DNA of 64,000 nt. Source: Sambucus nigra (taxonomy: Eukaryota > Streptophyta > Magnoliopsida > Dipsacales > Adoxaceae). The notes beneath the pieces are model-generated. The model saw nothing but the letters and a program-made list of their open reading frames with translations. It did no database searches and was not told where the DNA came from. Of this stretch, positions 11,086 through 23,649 are shown piece by piece. Where the stretch lies: positions 77,560,751-77,624,750 of the forward strand of contig OX422223.1 of NCBI GenBank assembly GCA_949130495.1, read 5' to 3'. The stretch's first letter is position 1, and every line of letters begins with the position of its first letter. The translations under genes were made by a program, and so were the position numbers.

Positions 11086-13740
11086 TTGCAGATCTAAGCA
11101 CAACACCTGTTCTCTCTTAGTGGTAATTTGGATATGTGGCACTTACATTAAGTATACACATTCTCTCTGATTCTAGACTTATATTTTGAATTTTTTGTTT
11201 TGAGACTCTTTGAGATAAAATCACTCCTATATTTTAGGGAGACACCAAGAGTAGTTGATGAATTTTTTTAGTACCTAGGTAATTTACATAGCTAGACATT
11301 AGTACACATATGGTTGATAATTTTAAGTTGGACAATCTCATGACTATTTGGGAGAGGTCGGTTTCTCATACATTGGTTTGCTTTGAGAGTTTAGTTGCAA
11401 TTAGTCATTTCTATTTTTTGATTTTCAACTCATTAGCTGATTTTCAACTCATTTTTAGTTCTTGACGGTAGTGAAGATGAGCCTATATCACTAAATATTG
11501 CAGGTTAATGGAGAATAAAGTTTCCTGCAGTGGAGGTATCATAATATTCCTCTCATTGTTCATGTATGTCGGGCAAAATTTTGTTTTTAGCTCATTTAGC
11601 GTGTAAAATATGTATATGGCAGAAAAGTGAATTGATGAGGGTGGCAGAAAAGATAGCATGGGGATTAATGGAAGAAATCATGGAATTCTACTCACATCTT
11701 TATCCTCTTTATTGTATGGTAAAGTTTCAATATTTGTTATTTTCTTTTACTTATTAACTTGAGAACCATACTTCTATGTTTTTAATGAGAGTATATTTTT
11801 AATGAAATAGAGTCCTTGAAATGTATTGCAATGGCATGAATTCATGTTTTCTCGGGGTTGTTGGATAATATGAAATAAAGATCATAAATAAATCATAATA
11901 TTCATGTTGTACTTTGAAATGTTTTTTGTGTAAAATATCAAATAGTCAGATGTAATTGTGGAGAATGGCATGGTTATTTAGGCTAAAGAATGCAGTTCTA
12001 CATTTATATTACTCATGTATTAAATTTATCAATTCCCTCTTTTATTGGATGTGTTTTTGCAGATGTGGTTGTTCATTATTCTTAATTTGTGCCGATGGAG
12101 CATGTGTATATTGTCTCGAGCATGGGGCATCCTTTCTGACACCCGAAAGATTACATAACTGAAATTCTTCGTCCCTCTTCCGTTTTTTAAATTTAAAATC
12201 ACATAAAATTCTTTGTATTCTCTATAATATTTCTCCAAATATCTTATCTTATTTTTATTTCAGGGTTGATACCAAAGTTTTCGAATGACGACGTTCGAGA
12301 GATTGATGAGGTAATCTAAGTTTGTACTTCATTTTTTTCGCATTATATAATGTGACTCCCACGTTTAATTTAATTGTGATGTTATACATGATTAATGGGA
12401 TAGAGGTTTTTTATTTGGGTTTACAAATTCTTCTATTCTATTATATTAACTAAACATACATGGTATGCTTTATATTGCTGGTGAGAATGGGTTACAGATG
12501 ATTTAATTGCGTTTTGCAAACCCACTTTTATCTATATAGTCTTATTTGAGAATGTGTTTAATTCAGCTTTTTAAGAATTTTTCGAAAAAATAGAAAGTTT
12601 GAAATAATAAATAAGACTTCAATCTTCTTTTTAGTATATATTTCGGTTGAGTTTGAGTTATGGTAACTTTCTCAACAGTGTTGATTTTTGTTTATTTTTT
12701 TTCATGAGCATTCATAGGCATGAGGGGTGGGGTATATAGACTCAAGTACAAGCATAGGTCTCTCAGTTGTTTGTCAAAGTTATCTAAATGGTTGCTTTAC
12801 TTTGTCTCTCAGTTGTTTGTCAAATTGTCTAAAAGGGATATATATGTAAGCATGTTATCCTGATTTTTGGTTGCAAATCTGATATTGTTCTTATGTTTTG
12901 CAGTAGCCATGGGGCTGCTACGGGGATGCTATGGTAATAGCTACTACATGGATGCTATGGAGCTGCTATGGAGCCTCCACAGAGCTATTATGGAGTTGTT
13001 GTGGACTGTCGAAGGCACAGGCATTTCGCTAGCGACACGGTGTGTTAGCGACACGATGTATTTGCTATATAATTAATAATTAACTTTGTTTATATAATAT
13101 TTGACTACCTCTTTCAATTTAGTAAATATATTTTCTTTTTTGTATCAGGTCTCATTTTGAAAAGAACAAACAATAATTATAGTGGAACATAATTATTTGG
13201 GCTTCCATCCATTGATATATATTTATTTTTTTAAGATGTTTGTTTCATTGAAGCTATTGTTAGGCGGATTTGTTTTTTTTATATTGTTGGATTTTTCATT
13301 ATCCCTTGAGAAGGGTGGATAGTCCAATAAACAAAGGAGACTTTGTCCAATTTTTTTATTACTTTGACACTTTGTTGTTTTGAGACATAATGAGAATTCA
13401 TTTGATGAATATTATATATGTCCAAATAATTATGTGGCCTGTCTCCTCACCCACTCATTCCTTCAGCCGCCTCTCTCTCTCCCGTATCCCTCATCCTCAT
13501 CTTCTCCCCCTCCCCACAGGTTACTACACAAGTTATTTCAGATTTTCTTATGGAGTGGATTTCAGATTTCTTGTTCAAGGTATGGTTTCATTTTTTTTTA
13601 CTTTTTTTGTTTGATGACATCTCGAGGAGCTCTTTTTGGTGCCTGAATTCGATTTTTTATTTCAGGGAATGGCACCGTGAGATTCTTCAATTAATTCACA
13701 ACAAACATGTTATTGCGGAGATCACACTCTTATCAGGACT
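11086..13740 (+). other. Exon-like fragments in Helitron-1 (possible captured gene)
   Basis: Several stretches have acceptor and donor contexts in the element's sense direction. One is a 46-base piece at about 12264-12309 (TTTCAG then GGTTGATACCAAAG... ending GATGAG/GTAATC). Another, at about 13521-13580, ends TTCAAG/GTATGG, and a third follows TTTATTTCAG at 13666. Acceptors also occur at about 11090 and 12898. The 12898-12990 stretch carries imperfect GCTATGGAGCTGC repeats. Translated pieces do not form a protein I recognise. Helitrons often carry transduced exons, but this assignment is inference. Confidence 0.3.
13011..13032 (+). mobile_element. Fossil Helitron 3' terminus inside Helitron-1
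   Basis: GAAGGCACAGGCATTTCGCTAG closely matches the true terminus GCACGGGCATTCCGCTAG at 14228-14245, but the left hairpin arm is gone. It probably marks an older terminus bypassed by read-through or a nested relative. Confidence 0.45.
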
Positions 13741-13940
13741 AAAATGACATATGCAATTCAGGGCAGGCGTTTTTGTCGTGCCCAATTTTTTTCATTACAA
13801 ATCAAAGAATTGGAGTTGAATTAGTCTTGCGTTTGTTCATTTGATATTTTTGTTCATAATTGTATAATTGTGATAGTATATTTTTGTTGGACAGGGTCGA
13901 TAGTCCAATATACAAAGGAGAATCTGCCCAATTTTTTTTA
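13313..13940 (+). repeat. Diverged direct repeat of ~45 bp in Helitron-1
   Basis: A block reading TGGATAGTCCAATAAACAAAGGAG then TTTGTCCAATTTTTTT (13314-13358) recurs as TCGATAGTCCAATATACAAAGG... at 13897-13940. A looser relative lies outside the element at 42561-42595. Confidence 0.65.
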
Positions 13941-14215
13941 AAATATTTACACTTTCTCGTCATAAATAATATATTTTGTATTATAAGTGATGTTAGAGGG
14001 TGGATAGTCATATATATAAATTGTTCACATTTGTGTTGTAATAAAACTTGACTTGAATTGTTTAAACATTTCTATAGTCCTTTAAACAGAGAAGATTATG
14101 ACCATTTCTTTTAAATTACACTTTGTTTCGTCGCGTAACGAAGTTTTTGACATTTTTTAATTATGCAATTTGAAAATTTTACCCGTTTTACGATTACGTA
14201 CTTTGGAATGTTTCG

Positions 14216-14245
14216 CCGTGCCTTCAGGCACGGGCATTCCGCTAG
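14216..14245 (+). promoter_or_regulatory. Helitron-1 3' terminal hairpin and CTAG end
   Basis: Stem CCGTGCC/GGCACGG with loop TTCA, then GCATTCCG and CTAG. This is the rolling-circle termination signal of Helitrons. Confidence 0.8.
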
Positions 14246-14267
14246 TATATATATACTAGTGGATACC

Positions 14268-14283
14268 CGTGCCTGAAGGCACG
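14268..14283 (-). promoter_or_regulatory. Helitron-2 3' terminal hairpin
   Basis: A 6-bp stem CGTGCC/GGCACG with a 4-base loop, mirror of the Helitron-1 terminus. The two hairpins and the 10-bp spacer form a near-palindrome of about 68 bases. Confidence 0.8.
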
Positions 14284-15703
14284 ATAAAATTTTTTCAATG
14301 TACATAATAGCGAAACCATGAAAATTTTGAAAGTACATAATCGCAAAACGGTAAAAATATGGTTCCCCATCAAAACATCTAGATATCGTTCCCCAATATA
14401 TATACGTGCATAACAGTTGCATGTAAATTAACTCTTTTACACCATACATCTAATTGTGTGGTAATAAATATAACTCTTAACATATATTATTTACTTTTAC
14501 ATGATGGTAAATTTACACGATGCTAATTTTCGAAACTTTTAATACATGTTATGCCATATTACTTGAAAATATTTTTTATTTTATTTTAAATAAAATCATC
14601 ATATTTTTTTAGATAACTAAAGGCCAAAGGCCGAAGCCCTTCCCAAGTAAATTGTATATTGAGTCCATGAAATGAAAACTCACAATGATTAAGTTCCCTA
14701 CATATTTATTATCTGTACAGAAAGATAACACAATTTCTAACATCCTAGTTTAAGATCATCCTCACCTTAAAACTGATTGATAACAAATTGAGATACAAAC
14801 AAATTACTTTAGAGAGGGAGAAAGAGAGATGATTGAAATAGTTCGAACCAGCGTGTAATCGATCCCATCTGCATCTTTTGCTGAATGTCGTACTGCCCCC
14901 AATTATTCCTAGAGATGAATGGCTGCTGAGAAGGTGAGCCTGCGACGACTTCTTCAGCGTCAACTCCAATCTCTTCAAGTGATGATTTATAATATTAACA
15001 GGTAGCCTTTGAATTTTGTGTTCTTTATGACCTGCAAATAGAAACTTATGATAGTGCAAGAAATTACCTAAGTTCATTGTAATACCCCACCTCCATTATT
15101 AAGAAAACTCCTGGAACTTAGTAAGAGCATCAAGATCGATAAATATCATATATGACACTTTCATAAAAAAAATAGAAATACTCTAATTATATCTATTTAT
15201 ATGAACATCATATATTTACATGTATAATGTTATTGTTGTCAACAACTATATAGCATTAAAATAATTTAATTGGAGATTTTTGATAAAGGATCTATAATGT
15301 TATTCTTTACGTACTATATTTATCGAATACAACAGATGTAGAATTGCTTATAAACTCACATTTATTTATCAATGATAATTCAACTGGAACATAAAGGTGA
15401 GTTATATATACATGTCTAGCAAATCGAGTACAAACTCTAATGTTGTGGTAAGAAAGATTTTTTTTCGTTATATACATTGTTTGTTAACATGAAATCCTAA
15501 ATCAGGTGAAATAAATGATGGGTTGGTGTATCCCAAAATTCCCTTTTAAAAATACAGTGTTTTTTACTAAGTTGACGAAGTCGTAGAAACCTAAAACTAA
15601 TTTTTGCATGGATCATAAATAAGGTTGTAATTCGCATTGTTTTATAGGATAATAGAAAAATGACAGGTACTAAGGAAAGCAAAAAAATGAAATGAATGCA
15701 TAC

Positions 15704-15878
15704 CCAATGAACTGCATCTTCAAGAAGGACATGCATTTCAACACGTGCCCCCTTCTCAACTGCTTACTCCTCAGCCGCATGAATTATGTGGAGATCTTCA
15801 ATGGCCCACCTGTGTATGATCCTTTTTCCTTTTAGAAAATTAACATGCACACCTCTAGGCCCATCCTCCACCAGTTTC
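15704..15878 (-). pseudogene. Captured exon fragment in Helitron-2, unknown protein
   Basis: On the minus strand a 175-base segment is bounded by an acceptor (AAATGCAG at 15884-15879) and a donor (GG/GTATGC at 15704/15703). It translates in one frame as KLVEDGPRGVHVNFLKGKR, then a region with HRWAIEDLHIIHAAEE, one in-frame stop, then AVEKGARVEMHVLLEDAVHW. The amphipathic Glu/Lys/Val-rich composition and clean splice borders look like a real protein exon rather than chance. I do not recognise the family. The stop codon and the missing partner exons mean it is non-functional here. It lies in the sense strand of the Helitron, as captured exons often do. Confidence 0.45.
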
Positions 15879-18362
15879 CTGCATTTAATCACACACACCA
15901 AAAAAGTAATAATAATAAAAATAAATAAGGACCTTACAGGACTAAGATTCAAATTTTGCCAAAAAAATGAAAAAAAAACATGTCTGGATTCTTTATTTAC
16001 CCCTAATGAGAAGAATCAACAATGTCAGCATCACAGGGAGTATGTCTAATTACTATTAAGGCCTTTTTTAGAAATAGCCCCTATGACAATGCTAAGAGTT
16101 AGACCTATTTCCTGTTATAGGGGCGCAAATAAAAAATACAATGATAAAATCCTTATATGGGCACCTATTTCTGATGAAATACATAGACCATAAAGCATGA
16201 TTTCATGGCCTGTAAAATAAATAGACCAAAGAAGGTAAAGAAGACATATGTGGAATGAAAGTATAGTTTAACAGTGAATAAAAACTGTGTAAACTTCATT
16301 AATATTCATACCAAGATTACTACTAATACACTTATTGTGAACCATTTCATACTCATTTCACTACTAAAATATACCTATTCTTAAGCCTTGAGGTGAAGAA
16401 ATAATCCAGAAGGTTTTTATAACTCCAATATTTCCATCAAATAACAAAATAAAAATGAACTAATCCCAATTAACAAAAGGAAAAAATAAATACATTTTAT
16501 GTTTCACAAAAAAATAAACCCAAATTGAAACTTTGAAATTAAATAACGCAAGTAGCTGGATAAGACGTCAAGGAACGACCAAACTAAAAAAAGTGAATTA
16601 CATATTGTCACTGGCCTCACCTATTTCTTCATTCATCTTACATTAACAGGGAGGGGAAAACAGAGCAAACATAGTAAACTTAAAAAAACATTTCAAATTT
16701 TCAATATCTTCAGTGTGAAAAGGAAGTACAACCCATCAATCTAGAAAATTATTTATCAAAAGTAAATAAAAAATTATAGTACCTTAAAACCAAAATGGTA
16801 AAATAGGAATCGAAAAAAAGACGTCTTCAACACCTAAATGCTTAACCCCAAAACCCTTGAGATGTGCACATATTATATGTACAAAGAGAGTATCACCTAA
16901 TAAATCAAAACAGAAAATATCAAAACTATATCACAAAAATAAGAACCAACATCCGAAGAATACATATTAGAGAGAATAAAAATCTAAAAACCATTACCTC
17001 ATAATTTATAATCCCCAAATTTTGAACAAAACTATACTAAACTCTTATAGAAATGTTGAACTTTGACTTCGGAACTTTGATGTAGGCCATGGATGTGAAA
17101 ACCTTGAGACAAAATCTTGCAATTTGAAACAAAATATAGTATGAATATTAGAAGCTAAAGAAAAAACAAATCTCTAACATTCCAAACAACATGCAAACCG
17201 AAAATAAGAAAGAGGTTTGATTGGAGTTGCTCTTGCTACCTATGGAGTATTAGGTTTCTTTTGTCCATCAGTTTTAGTGGATTAAGAGGAATATGACATA
17301 AATAGAAAAATATGAAATACAATGATGAAATACAAAGATGATAGTTTTTTGTCAGAGATAGAAAAATATAAATATGAGATTAAAATATATAAATCCCATC
17401 CAATTTAAATATGAAAAAGTTGTAATCTCAAAACCAATTAAAAAAGAGTATATACAATGACAAAATCCTTACATCTCATAGATTCAAAATTCTTTTATGA
17501 ATCAAAATAATTATATATAAACACCATAAATCTGTAAATATTTTAACATAAACACTAAAAGACTATACCGCCAAATTCCACATAGATCTTCAAAATCGAA
17601 CTCAAAAAATATTGCACATCATGAAAATTACAAAACATAAAGAAGAAAACAGACCATTCATCAAACACCTAGCAACCAACACGGAAATGTTATAGTTTAC
17701 TGAACTTTGAGGCATATATTTTTAGGATCTTTTATCAAACACCTTGCTTGGGATTTTCCATAAACAGTCTTCAACACATGTGGTTGAATTCGAAGAATTA
17801 TAGAATTATAGTTCATGTAAAGAACACTGAAAATAATGTTAAGAATGAAGAATAAATTTTGAGATCTAGATTTATGGTACTAAGATTTACCTTTGAGAGA
17901 CAATGGAAGATCCATGAATTCCTATTGAAGATGAAGTTTTGAAGTGGGAGTAATATACTTCATCTCTTTTTCAATGGTTAGAGCTTTGAAACAAAGATGA
18001 ACCCAACAACTACACAGATGAAACACTTAGATTAATTTCAAATCATAAAAGTAAACAGAAATGAAAAGATCATTTCCAGATGGGGTTTTTTCTAGTGGTG
18101 GTTGTCCGTGTTACCTTGGATTTGTTCTTTCTTTCTATTCTTTCAAAAATACTGCAAAAACAAAAATAACTACAGTGAATTTGTGAGGAGAAAAATAAAA
18201 TTATCAATAGTTGAAAATGATATAAACACACATAAACATTGAAATCAAACAAAAACCTTCTAGATATGTTGTTTCTAGATCAAATAAGAATAAAATCTTT
18301 CACATCTGTATAAAGAGAAACCTGTTGGAAATGAAATCTGCTGGAAACCCCAACTTTAGGAA

Positions 18363-18599
18363 TCATATGTGTGAAATCAAACCCCTCCAAATGCAAGTGA
18401 GAATCGTTGGGAAGAGGGAGGAGTTGTGGCAAGCAAGTGAGACTCGTAGAGAAGAGGGGGTGACTGACCTTGTTAGGGTTTTTAGGAGTGGAAGCGTGCG
18501 CATAGAGAAAGAAAGAAAGATGTGGGATTGATTGAAGTTGTGTCCCTCGATTGTTGTGTGTGTCAGGATACTATGGCAGCCTCTTAGGCGGGAAACCAA
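18363..18599 (-). CDS. Unrecognised 78-codon ORF near Helitron-2 5' end
   Basis: The minus-strand frame begins MVSRLRGCHSILTHTT and is Ser/Leu/Arg-rich. The stretch contains AACCCTAACAAGGTCAGTC, a possible first-exon/donor context. It may be the 5' exon of the gene whose inner exon lies at 15704-15878, but nothing in the sequence ties the two together. An overlapping plus-strand frame (18325-18531) is equally open, so neither frame is preferred by openness alone. Confidence 0.2.
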   Translation of the reverse strand: MVSRLRGCHSILTHTTIEGHNFNQSHIFLSFSMRTLPLLKTLTRSVTPSSLRVSLACHNSSLFPTILTCIWRGLISHI

Positions 18600-18703
18600 A
18601 ATTAGAGAATTAGATCTGAGCCGTTAATTTAGTTTCAGAAGATCTCAGACATCATTGTGCTTTTACATTTTTAGAATTCAAAAACCATTGTATCTTATTA
18701 TAT

Positions 18704-18705
<2 letters not shown>

Positions 18706-18740
<35 letters not shown>
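18706..18740. repeat. (TA)n microsatellite at Helitron-2 border
   Basis: An uninterrupted TA dinucleotide run of about 35 bases directly follows the Helitron-2 5' end. It is probably the AT-rich target of the Helitron insertions. Confidence 0.9.
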
Positions 18741-18742
<2 letters not shown>

Positions 18743-18743
<1 letters not shown>

Positions 18744-19733
18744 AGGTTCAAAACTAACTCACAGTGGAAGCTCAAAAAAATACTTTGCCATAAAGGATCA
18801 ACTAAAAGGAAATGTTAGGTCATTACCAAGGTTCCAAACAGTAAAGTTCTAAATAGTAGGGCTCTAACAAAGAATCAGTATGCCCAAGAAATGAACCAGC
18901 TCACAACTACAAGGAAAAAACCCAACACACCTCAACTCTTTCACCATATACACACTCCACAACTAGTTCATAAACACAAACCAGAATCATTCAAACTCGC
19001 ATATGTGTATGAGTTTAAAACAAAGGTAAAGATTTAACACTGAAATCTCAAAGGTTCGTAAAGAATGTAGAGAGAGAAAGGGGAAAGGAAATATTGGCAG
19101 CAAATCGTTGAGTTTTTAGAATAAATGCTCTGAAATGCCTAACTAACACCTCAAATATATAGCCACAATAAAAAGGCCCTTGGTAAGATGCCAAAAAGCC
19201 ACAATCAGAAGCCCATATTCGTAAAACACCATAGGCGGTTGAGGGAAGAAAGGTAGAGTCATATGAAAAGGGGCAATGATGTAAATAACCAGATCCCACT
19301 AATAACTTCATGTATGACTTCGTCTTTGACAAGTAAAGAACAAGAAGTCTGCATAACTTTGTATACAACTCAAACAGTTAAAAATTAGTCTTACTCGACT
19401 AAGTTAAATGCAAGAAGATATGTATATATTCCTAACCATTTGAACACACACATATATTCCTCATACACTTGTTTTCCATTGATAACTGATGCTAAACTTG
19501 GATCAATAAAACTATTTGTAGTTTCATCTAAGTGCATTGGTAGAATATATGGCCCTACACTCACAGTTTAATAATTCATTATTAAACGATAACTTAGTTG
19601 ACTGATTGATTAACTAATTTTAAGTTGACAATAAAAAAGCATGTATTTTTATTCAAATACTAATTTCATTAAATTCAAGATCAAATAAGTACAAAATACA
19701 TAAGAATTATTCAGCTAGACATTTTCCTTGTGC
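18743..19733. other. Non-coding region with promoter-like block on minus strand
   Basis: No protein is recognised (the 19048-19368 frame is not supported). On the minus strand a TATA-like GGCTATATATTTGAGG near 19165 is followed by a C/T-rich leader (TTTCCTTTCCCCTTTCTCTC, about 19095-19070), resembling a plant promoter and 5' UTR. It may be element-derived or a host promoter fragment, and I cannot tell which. Confidence 0.3.
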
Positions 19734-22700
19734 CTATGAAGTTTGTGGCACTCTCTCTTGTTTCACTCTCTCTATCCCAACAGGAGGGTCATCTAGGCTA
19801 TAAGGGGAATTTATGAAGTTAAAATCCTTTAGCATTTGCCTATTACTACTGCTCGGCATATTGACCAGATAAGGAGGACGAATTATTTCGTGTACATCAT
19901 GAAGACCGTAATCTCCCAAGTATTTAATGATTAAACACTGAGGAATGTCATCAGGAGGAATCCATGATATGTCTAATTTAAATGGGGGCTTGTCACAATC
20001 CAGTAAGCCAGGTTCATTCCAGTACCATAACTCACTATTTTGGTCATATTTCAGCAAGGTCAGCACGTTAGTCCATCCCCATCTATAACCTTTACGATGA
20101 CTTTCGGCAATATGATCATCAACATGGCTAAGGGCCTCATTATAGCCTTCCATACAGACCTCCCTGGGATATTTCTCTAATTGAAAGGTTAACCTTTAAA
20201 CCTGATGTTGAAGTTTCTATAAGACGTCACTCTTCACTTTCAACTGGACGGATCGATTTGCAATGGATTTATCCTTAGCTTCCAGCTGGATGGACAAGTC
20301 AGCAATGACCTGTCTCTTTGCTTTCAACTGGGAAGCTTGGTCAGATAGTCCTTTATTACTTGGAAGTTTTCCAAGGATTGGCTTTCTACAGTGCTTCAAG
20401 TTCTTCTACTAATCTGGCATTCTCAATTTCCAAGAAAAAAACACCCTCATTAGCATCACTGGAAGATAATTTCTTCAGACTGTCTAACTCATTTCTGAGC
20501 CAATTATTTTCCTCTTCAAGCAGTTTGAAAACTTTTCGAGCTTCATCCACTTATCATTTCCATAAGAACTCTTTCCTTTTGTACATGAAGTCATATTCTT
20601 CAAGCTTCGTCTCAAAGCCCCATCCTTCACTCAATGCTTGATACTGAGCTTCATGGTCGGTATGGAGTGAAGTTAAAGAACACTTGTGGTCTTCTTATAA
20701 ATCATCCATCATCTCATAATAAGAAGCATTATTTTTCACTGCCCTGTCCAGGAGGCAAAGAGTATGGATGTATGATTACTTAACTTGGTCGAACACATCA
20801 GTACCAAACAAGCCTACTAAGTCTTCTTCGGATTAAAGGAACATGGAAGCTTCTAGAAGATTTATACTTGACTGAGCAAGTCAGATTCAACAGAAACTGT
20901 GGCCTTTTTCCTAGCATTAAATTGGAAATTACAAATGTAAGAACACAAGTGTGATTACTGAGAAAATATAATACAAGGTGTGTGACTTGGAGAAGATAAT
21001 TCAACCAAGCAAGAAGGCATAAGTATGGTAAATACAACACATTTAGCTAAAAAGAAATGTTTTCATTAATAAACTAAAAGGTGTTACATAATAATGATCC
21101 TATTACAAGGAAGAAGAACAAAAGGAAAAAGAAAGGAGTTAAACCTTTTCCTTATCATGAACATTAACATTAGAGGGAAAGTCGGCAGAAGGGATGGCTT
21201 CATCAACTGGATTTAAAAAAGACCCAAGGGGCTGAATGGAAGATTATCTAGACCCTTCCTTATCATCAAAGTCTTACTCCAAGTTTGGAGGAGATCCTGG
21301 ATCATGCTTCTAAAACAACTCAGAGTCTTTGGCAGTACCGACCTCCTTGAGGGCATGCGACCATCCATCCTTTAATGACTTCTTCCTGACATACTCAATC
21401 TGAGTAGATGCATCCATGAACGCTTTATCCCACCCATTATTAAAATAATTTTCCATTATTTTCATATTTTTGGCCTTCTCGCCAACCAGGTTAGCAGTCA
21501 GACCAACTATCTTCTCCTCGGCAAACTTGAGACGGTCTTGATTTTCCACCAACTTGTCTTCAACCACCTTGGCACTGTCATTAGTAGATGTTAGAATGGT
21601 CTCAGTAGTCTTCAATTTCCCCTCATCTTCAGTTGCTCTGTCATTAGCCTTCTATAACTCTCCTTCCCAAAACTTCTGCTTGGACTCTAAAGCTTGTTTT
21701 GAAGTCTCAAAAGATTGCCTTAAACCCTCAAAGGCCTCTTCAACATATCTTTCTGAAGAATGCAGTTGATTGTCCTTATTCATCAACTAGTTGAAGTTCA
21801 CCAAAAATTGCACAAAGGAAAAATATCAGATTACAAGGAGAAAAATAGGACGGTAAGGACAAGTAACAAAGGGGAAAGAGTTACCGAAGCCAAACTCTGG
21901 TAAGCATTTTTTGCAAACTTTAATTATTGTAGGGAATCAATAGTTTCTCTATCAGTAGAGCGAGTATTTTTATCAATTTCATAGCCAATCCAGGATTAAT
22001 AATTACATAGAATGACCTTGAAATAGTCACGTCCTCTTAGATTTTCTTGACCAAATCTTGGTCGGCAACGCTCTTCTTAACTTGCTTCTCAAAAGGACCT
22101 TTTCTTAACATATTTAATTAAGGTGAAACATTATCAATTTCATCAGTAGTTATGACCCGATGAACTTTTTCTGTTACTATGGATGTTTTCTCTATCACAA
22201 CAGACTTCTTGGCGTCAACAGCCTTGGCAGTTTTCTCTGCAACCCTCTTGGCAGTGGGAGAAAAAGCTCTAGCCATCAAGTCAGGAATTTTCCTTTTGCC
22301 CATGATAGAAAATGGGGAGGTGGGAATAATAGAATGTCCAAAATTTTGAAATACGATGATGTACTAAAATCCTTCTATACTCCTGCAGACTCCTTAGCGA
22401 AAGAAGTGGGAACTGATTAATTTCAGTATTAATGGGGCCTAAAGCTACAACAGTGGTAGGCCTAGCAACAAAGGACTAATCGAGATCCTATATTGCAATA
22501 AGTAGGAGGCTTCTTTGGGGTGTTCCTCGCCAATCCTATGATGAATGCTCCACATAAATTTTAACTCTCAAAGATTAATTTCCCCTTCTTTAGGATAATT
22601 TTTCTTGCTCTCAACTGTGCAAAACATGACAAGTAACATTACTCAACATATTATCAAACAACTAGTTAGAAAAAAAGAAAAATACAATAATCAAAATCAA

Positions 22701-23215
22701 CAACCTATGACATGTCCTACCTGAGGAAATCTGGGCCCATCATACACTTCTCCTCTTTGAAGAGGAGCATGCTGCCAATTTTTTGCTATTACCCGAGAGT
22801 CAAAATAGTCTTTATTGGAGTCTGGTAAATGGACGACTAAGGTTCTATTGGAAAACCTCATTTTCATATAATAGGCACTGTCACTAGTAACCCATTTGTC
22901 ACAAAACATCAACTCAGGGATGCCATTGTGGGTTTCGTGTATTTGGTTAAGCTTATATATCCCGTTCACTACTCTCCAAGTATTAAGGGCTACTCCAGTA
23001 GGGACTACATCAAAATACTAACATAACTCCAAAAAGAAACGATTGGTGGGAAAGTGAAACCACACTCAACGATGAATAATGAGGGAATTCAGTGACCCTC
23101 TGGCAGTGATAACACTTTAACTAATTGTACAGGCATTTCCAAATCTACCCAATCAGGGATGTTTCTTTCCCGCCTAAATTCGTCCAAAGAATCCCCATAA
23201 ACTATGTAAACCATG
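19734..23215 (-). pseudogene. Antisense extra ORF of a Tat-type element (transposase_28-like with coiled coil), decayed
   Basis: On the minus strand the reading starts at an ATG at 23215 with a SLDEFRRERNIPDWVDLEMP segment. It continues through frameshifts into VALNTWRVVNGIYKL and a 22969-22697 segment containing FCDKWVTSDSAYYMKMRF and DYFDSRVIAKNW. This order (FR..NIP, then P...NxWR, then aromatic YY motif) fits the plant 'putative gypsy type transposon' domain, recalled from memory. Downstream segments (22303-22118, 21615-21310, 20399-20217) are Lys/Glu/Ala-rich heptad-like coiled coil. The C-terminal part (20153-19734) contains YRWGWTNVLTLL and a Pro-rich end. Several stops and frame changes break it. 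It runs antisense to the element, whose PPT and 3' LTR lie at 23650-24201. Extra ORFs in Tat elements between pol and the 3' LTR are documented; the function is unknown. Confidence 0.55.
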
Positions 23216-23649
23216 ATTACAGTAAAGAAAGAAATAATAAAAAAAAACAGGAAGAAGAAAACTTACATAGAAAATGGTGGCAGAAGCAAGGGTAGGACGC
23301 AAAGGAAAGCTCAAAGATAGAAAGTTTGGAGAAGAAAGATAGTTTGAAAGCTTGAAAAGTTGTGGTGCAAAAAACTAGCAAAACTTTCGTCTCTTGTAGC
23401 TTACTTAGAAAGCCATGCAGGTGACGATTACTTGTATCGACGATTGACGTTTTGACGATTGCACAGCTTTAAAAGCTTGAAAATAACAAAATACCCTTTG
23501 GCGGTTCATTAACATTCAAATTATTCACAAAAGTGATGCAACATAATCAAGGCAAGGAGAATTTTCACAAGTCCTATAAGTCGGCTTACGCCGACCAACT
23601 TTGAAGAAATTATACTCCATCATTTCAATCAAAACATCAAGAATGAAGT

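Larger units (their letters stand above)
10408..14245 (+). mobile_element. Helitron-1, non-autonomous
   Basis: The 5' end is TC (10408) preceded by A, in a TA-rich context. The 3' end is CTAG (14242-14245) followed by T, 8 bases after a perfect 7-bp stem hairpin (14216-14233). This fits plant Helitrons, which insert between A and T and lack terminal inverted repeats. Near the 5' end is an AACGGTTGAGA / GATCTAAGGG region similar in style to the subterminal region of Helitron-2. No Rep or helicase frame is visible, so it would need proteins from another element. The interior holds a C-rich proline-coding stretch, several AG...GT exon-like pieces, and a fossil Helitron 3' end at 13011-13032. The 3' end is well supported; the 5' end less so. 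Confidence 0.7.
14256..18706 (-). mobile_element. Helitron-2, non-autonomous, tail-to-tail with Helitron-1
   Basis: On the minus strand the 3' end is a hairpin (CGTGCC/GGCACG, loop TTCA, 14268-14283) followed by GGTATCCA and CTAG at 14259-14256, then T. The 5' end is TC at 18706-18705 after A, beside a (TA)n tract. About 100 bases in from the 5' end it has AACGGCTCAGATC, resembling the subterminal part of Helitron-1. The 3' 30 bases of the two Helitrons are nearly identical, so they belong to one family. No Rep/helicase frame was found. It carries at least one well-formed captured exon (15704-15878) and a 78-codon frame near its 5' end. The bulk (16050-18050) is AT-rich and intron-like. Confidence 0.7.

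Noticed and set aside
13380..13747. Overlapping ORFs in Helitron-1 as a host gene
   Set aside because: Three overlapping short frames in different phases, interrupted by plausible splice sites, with no recognisable protein. Kept only as exon-like fragments.
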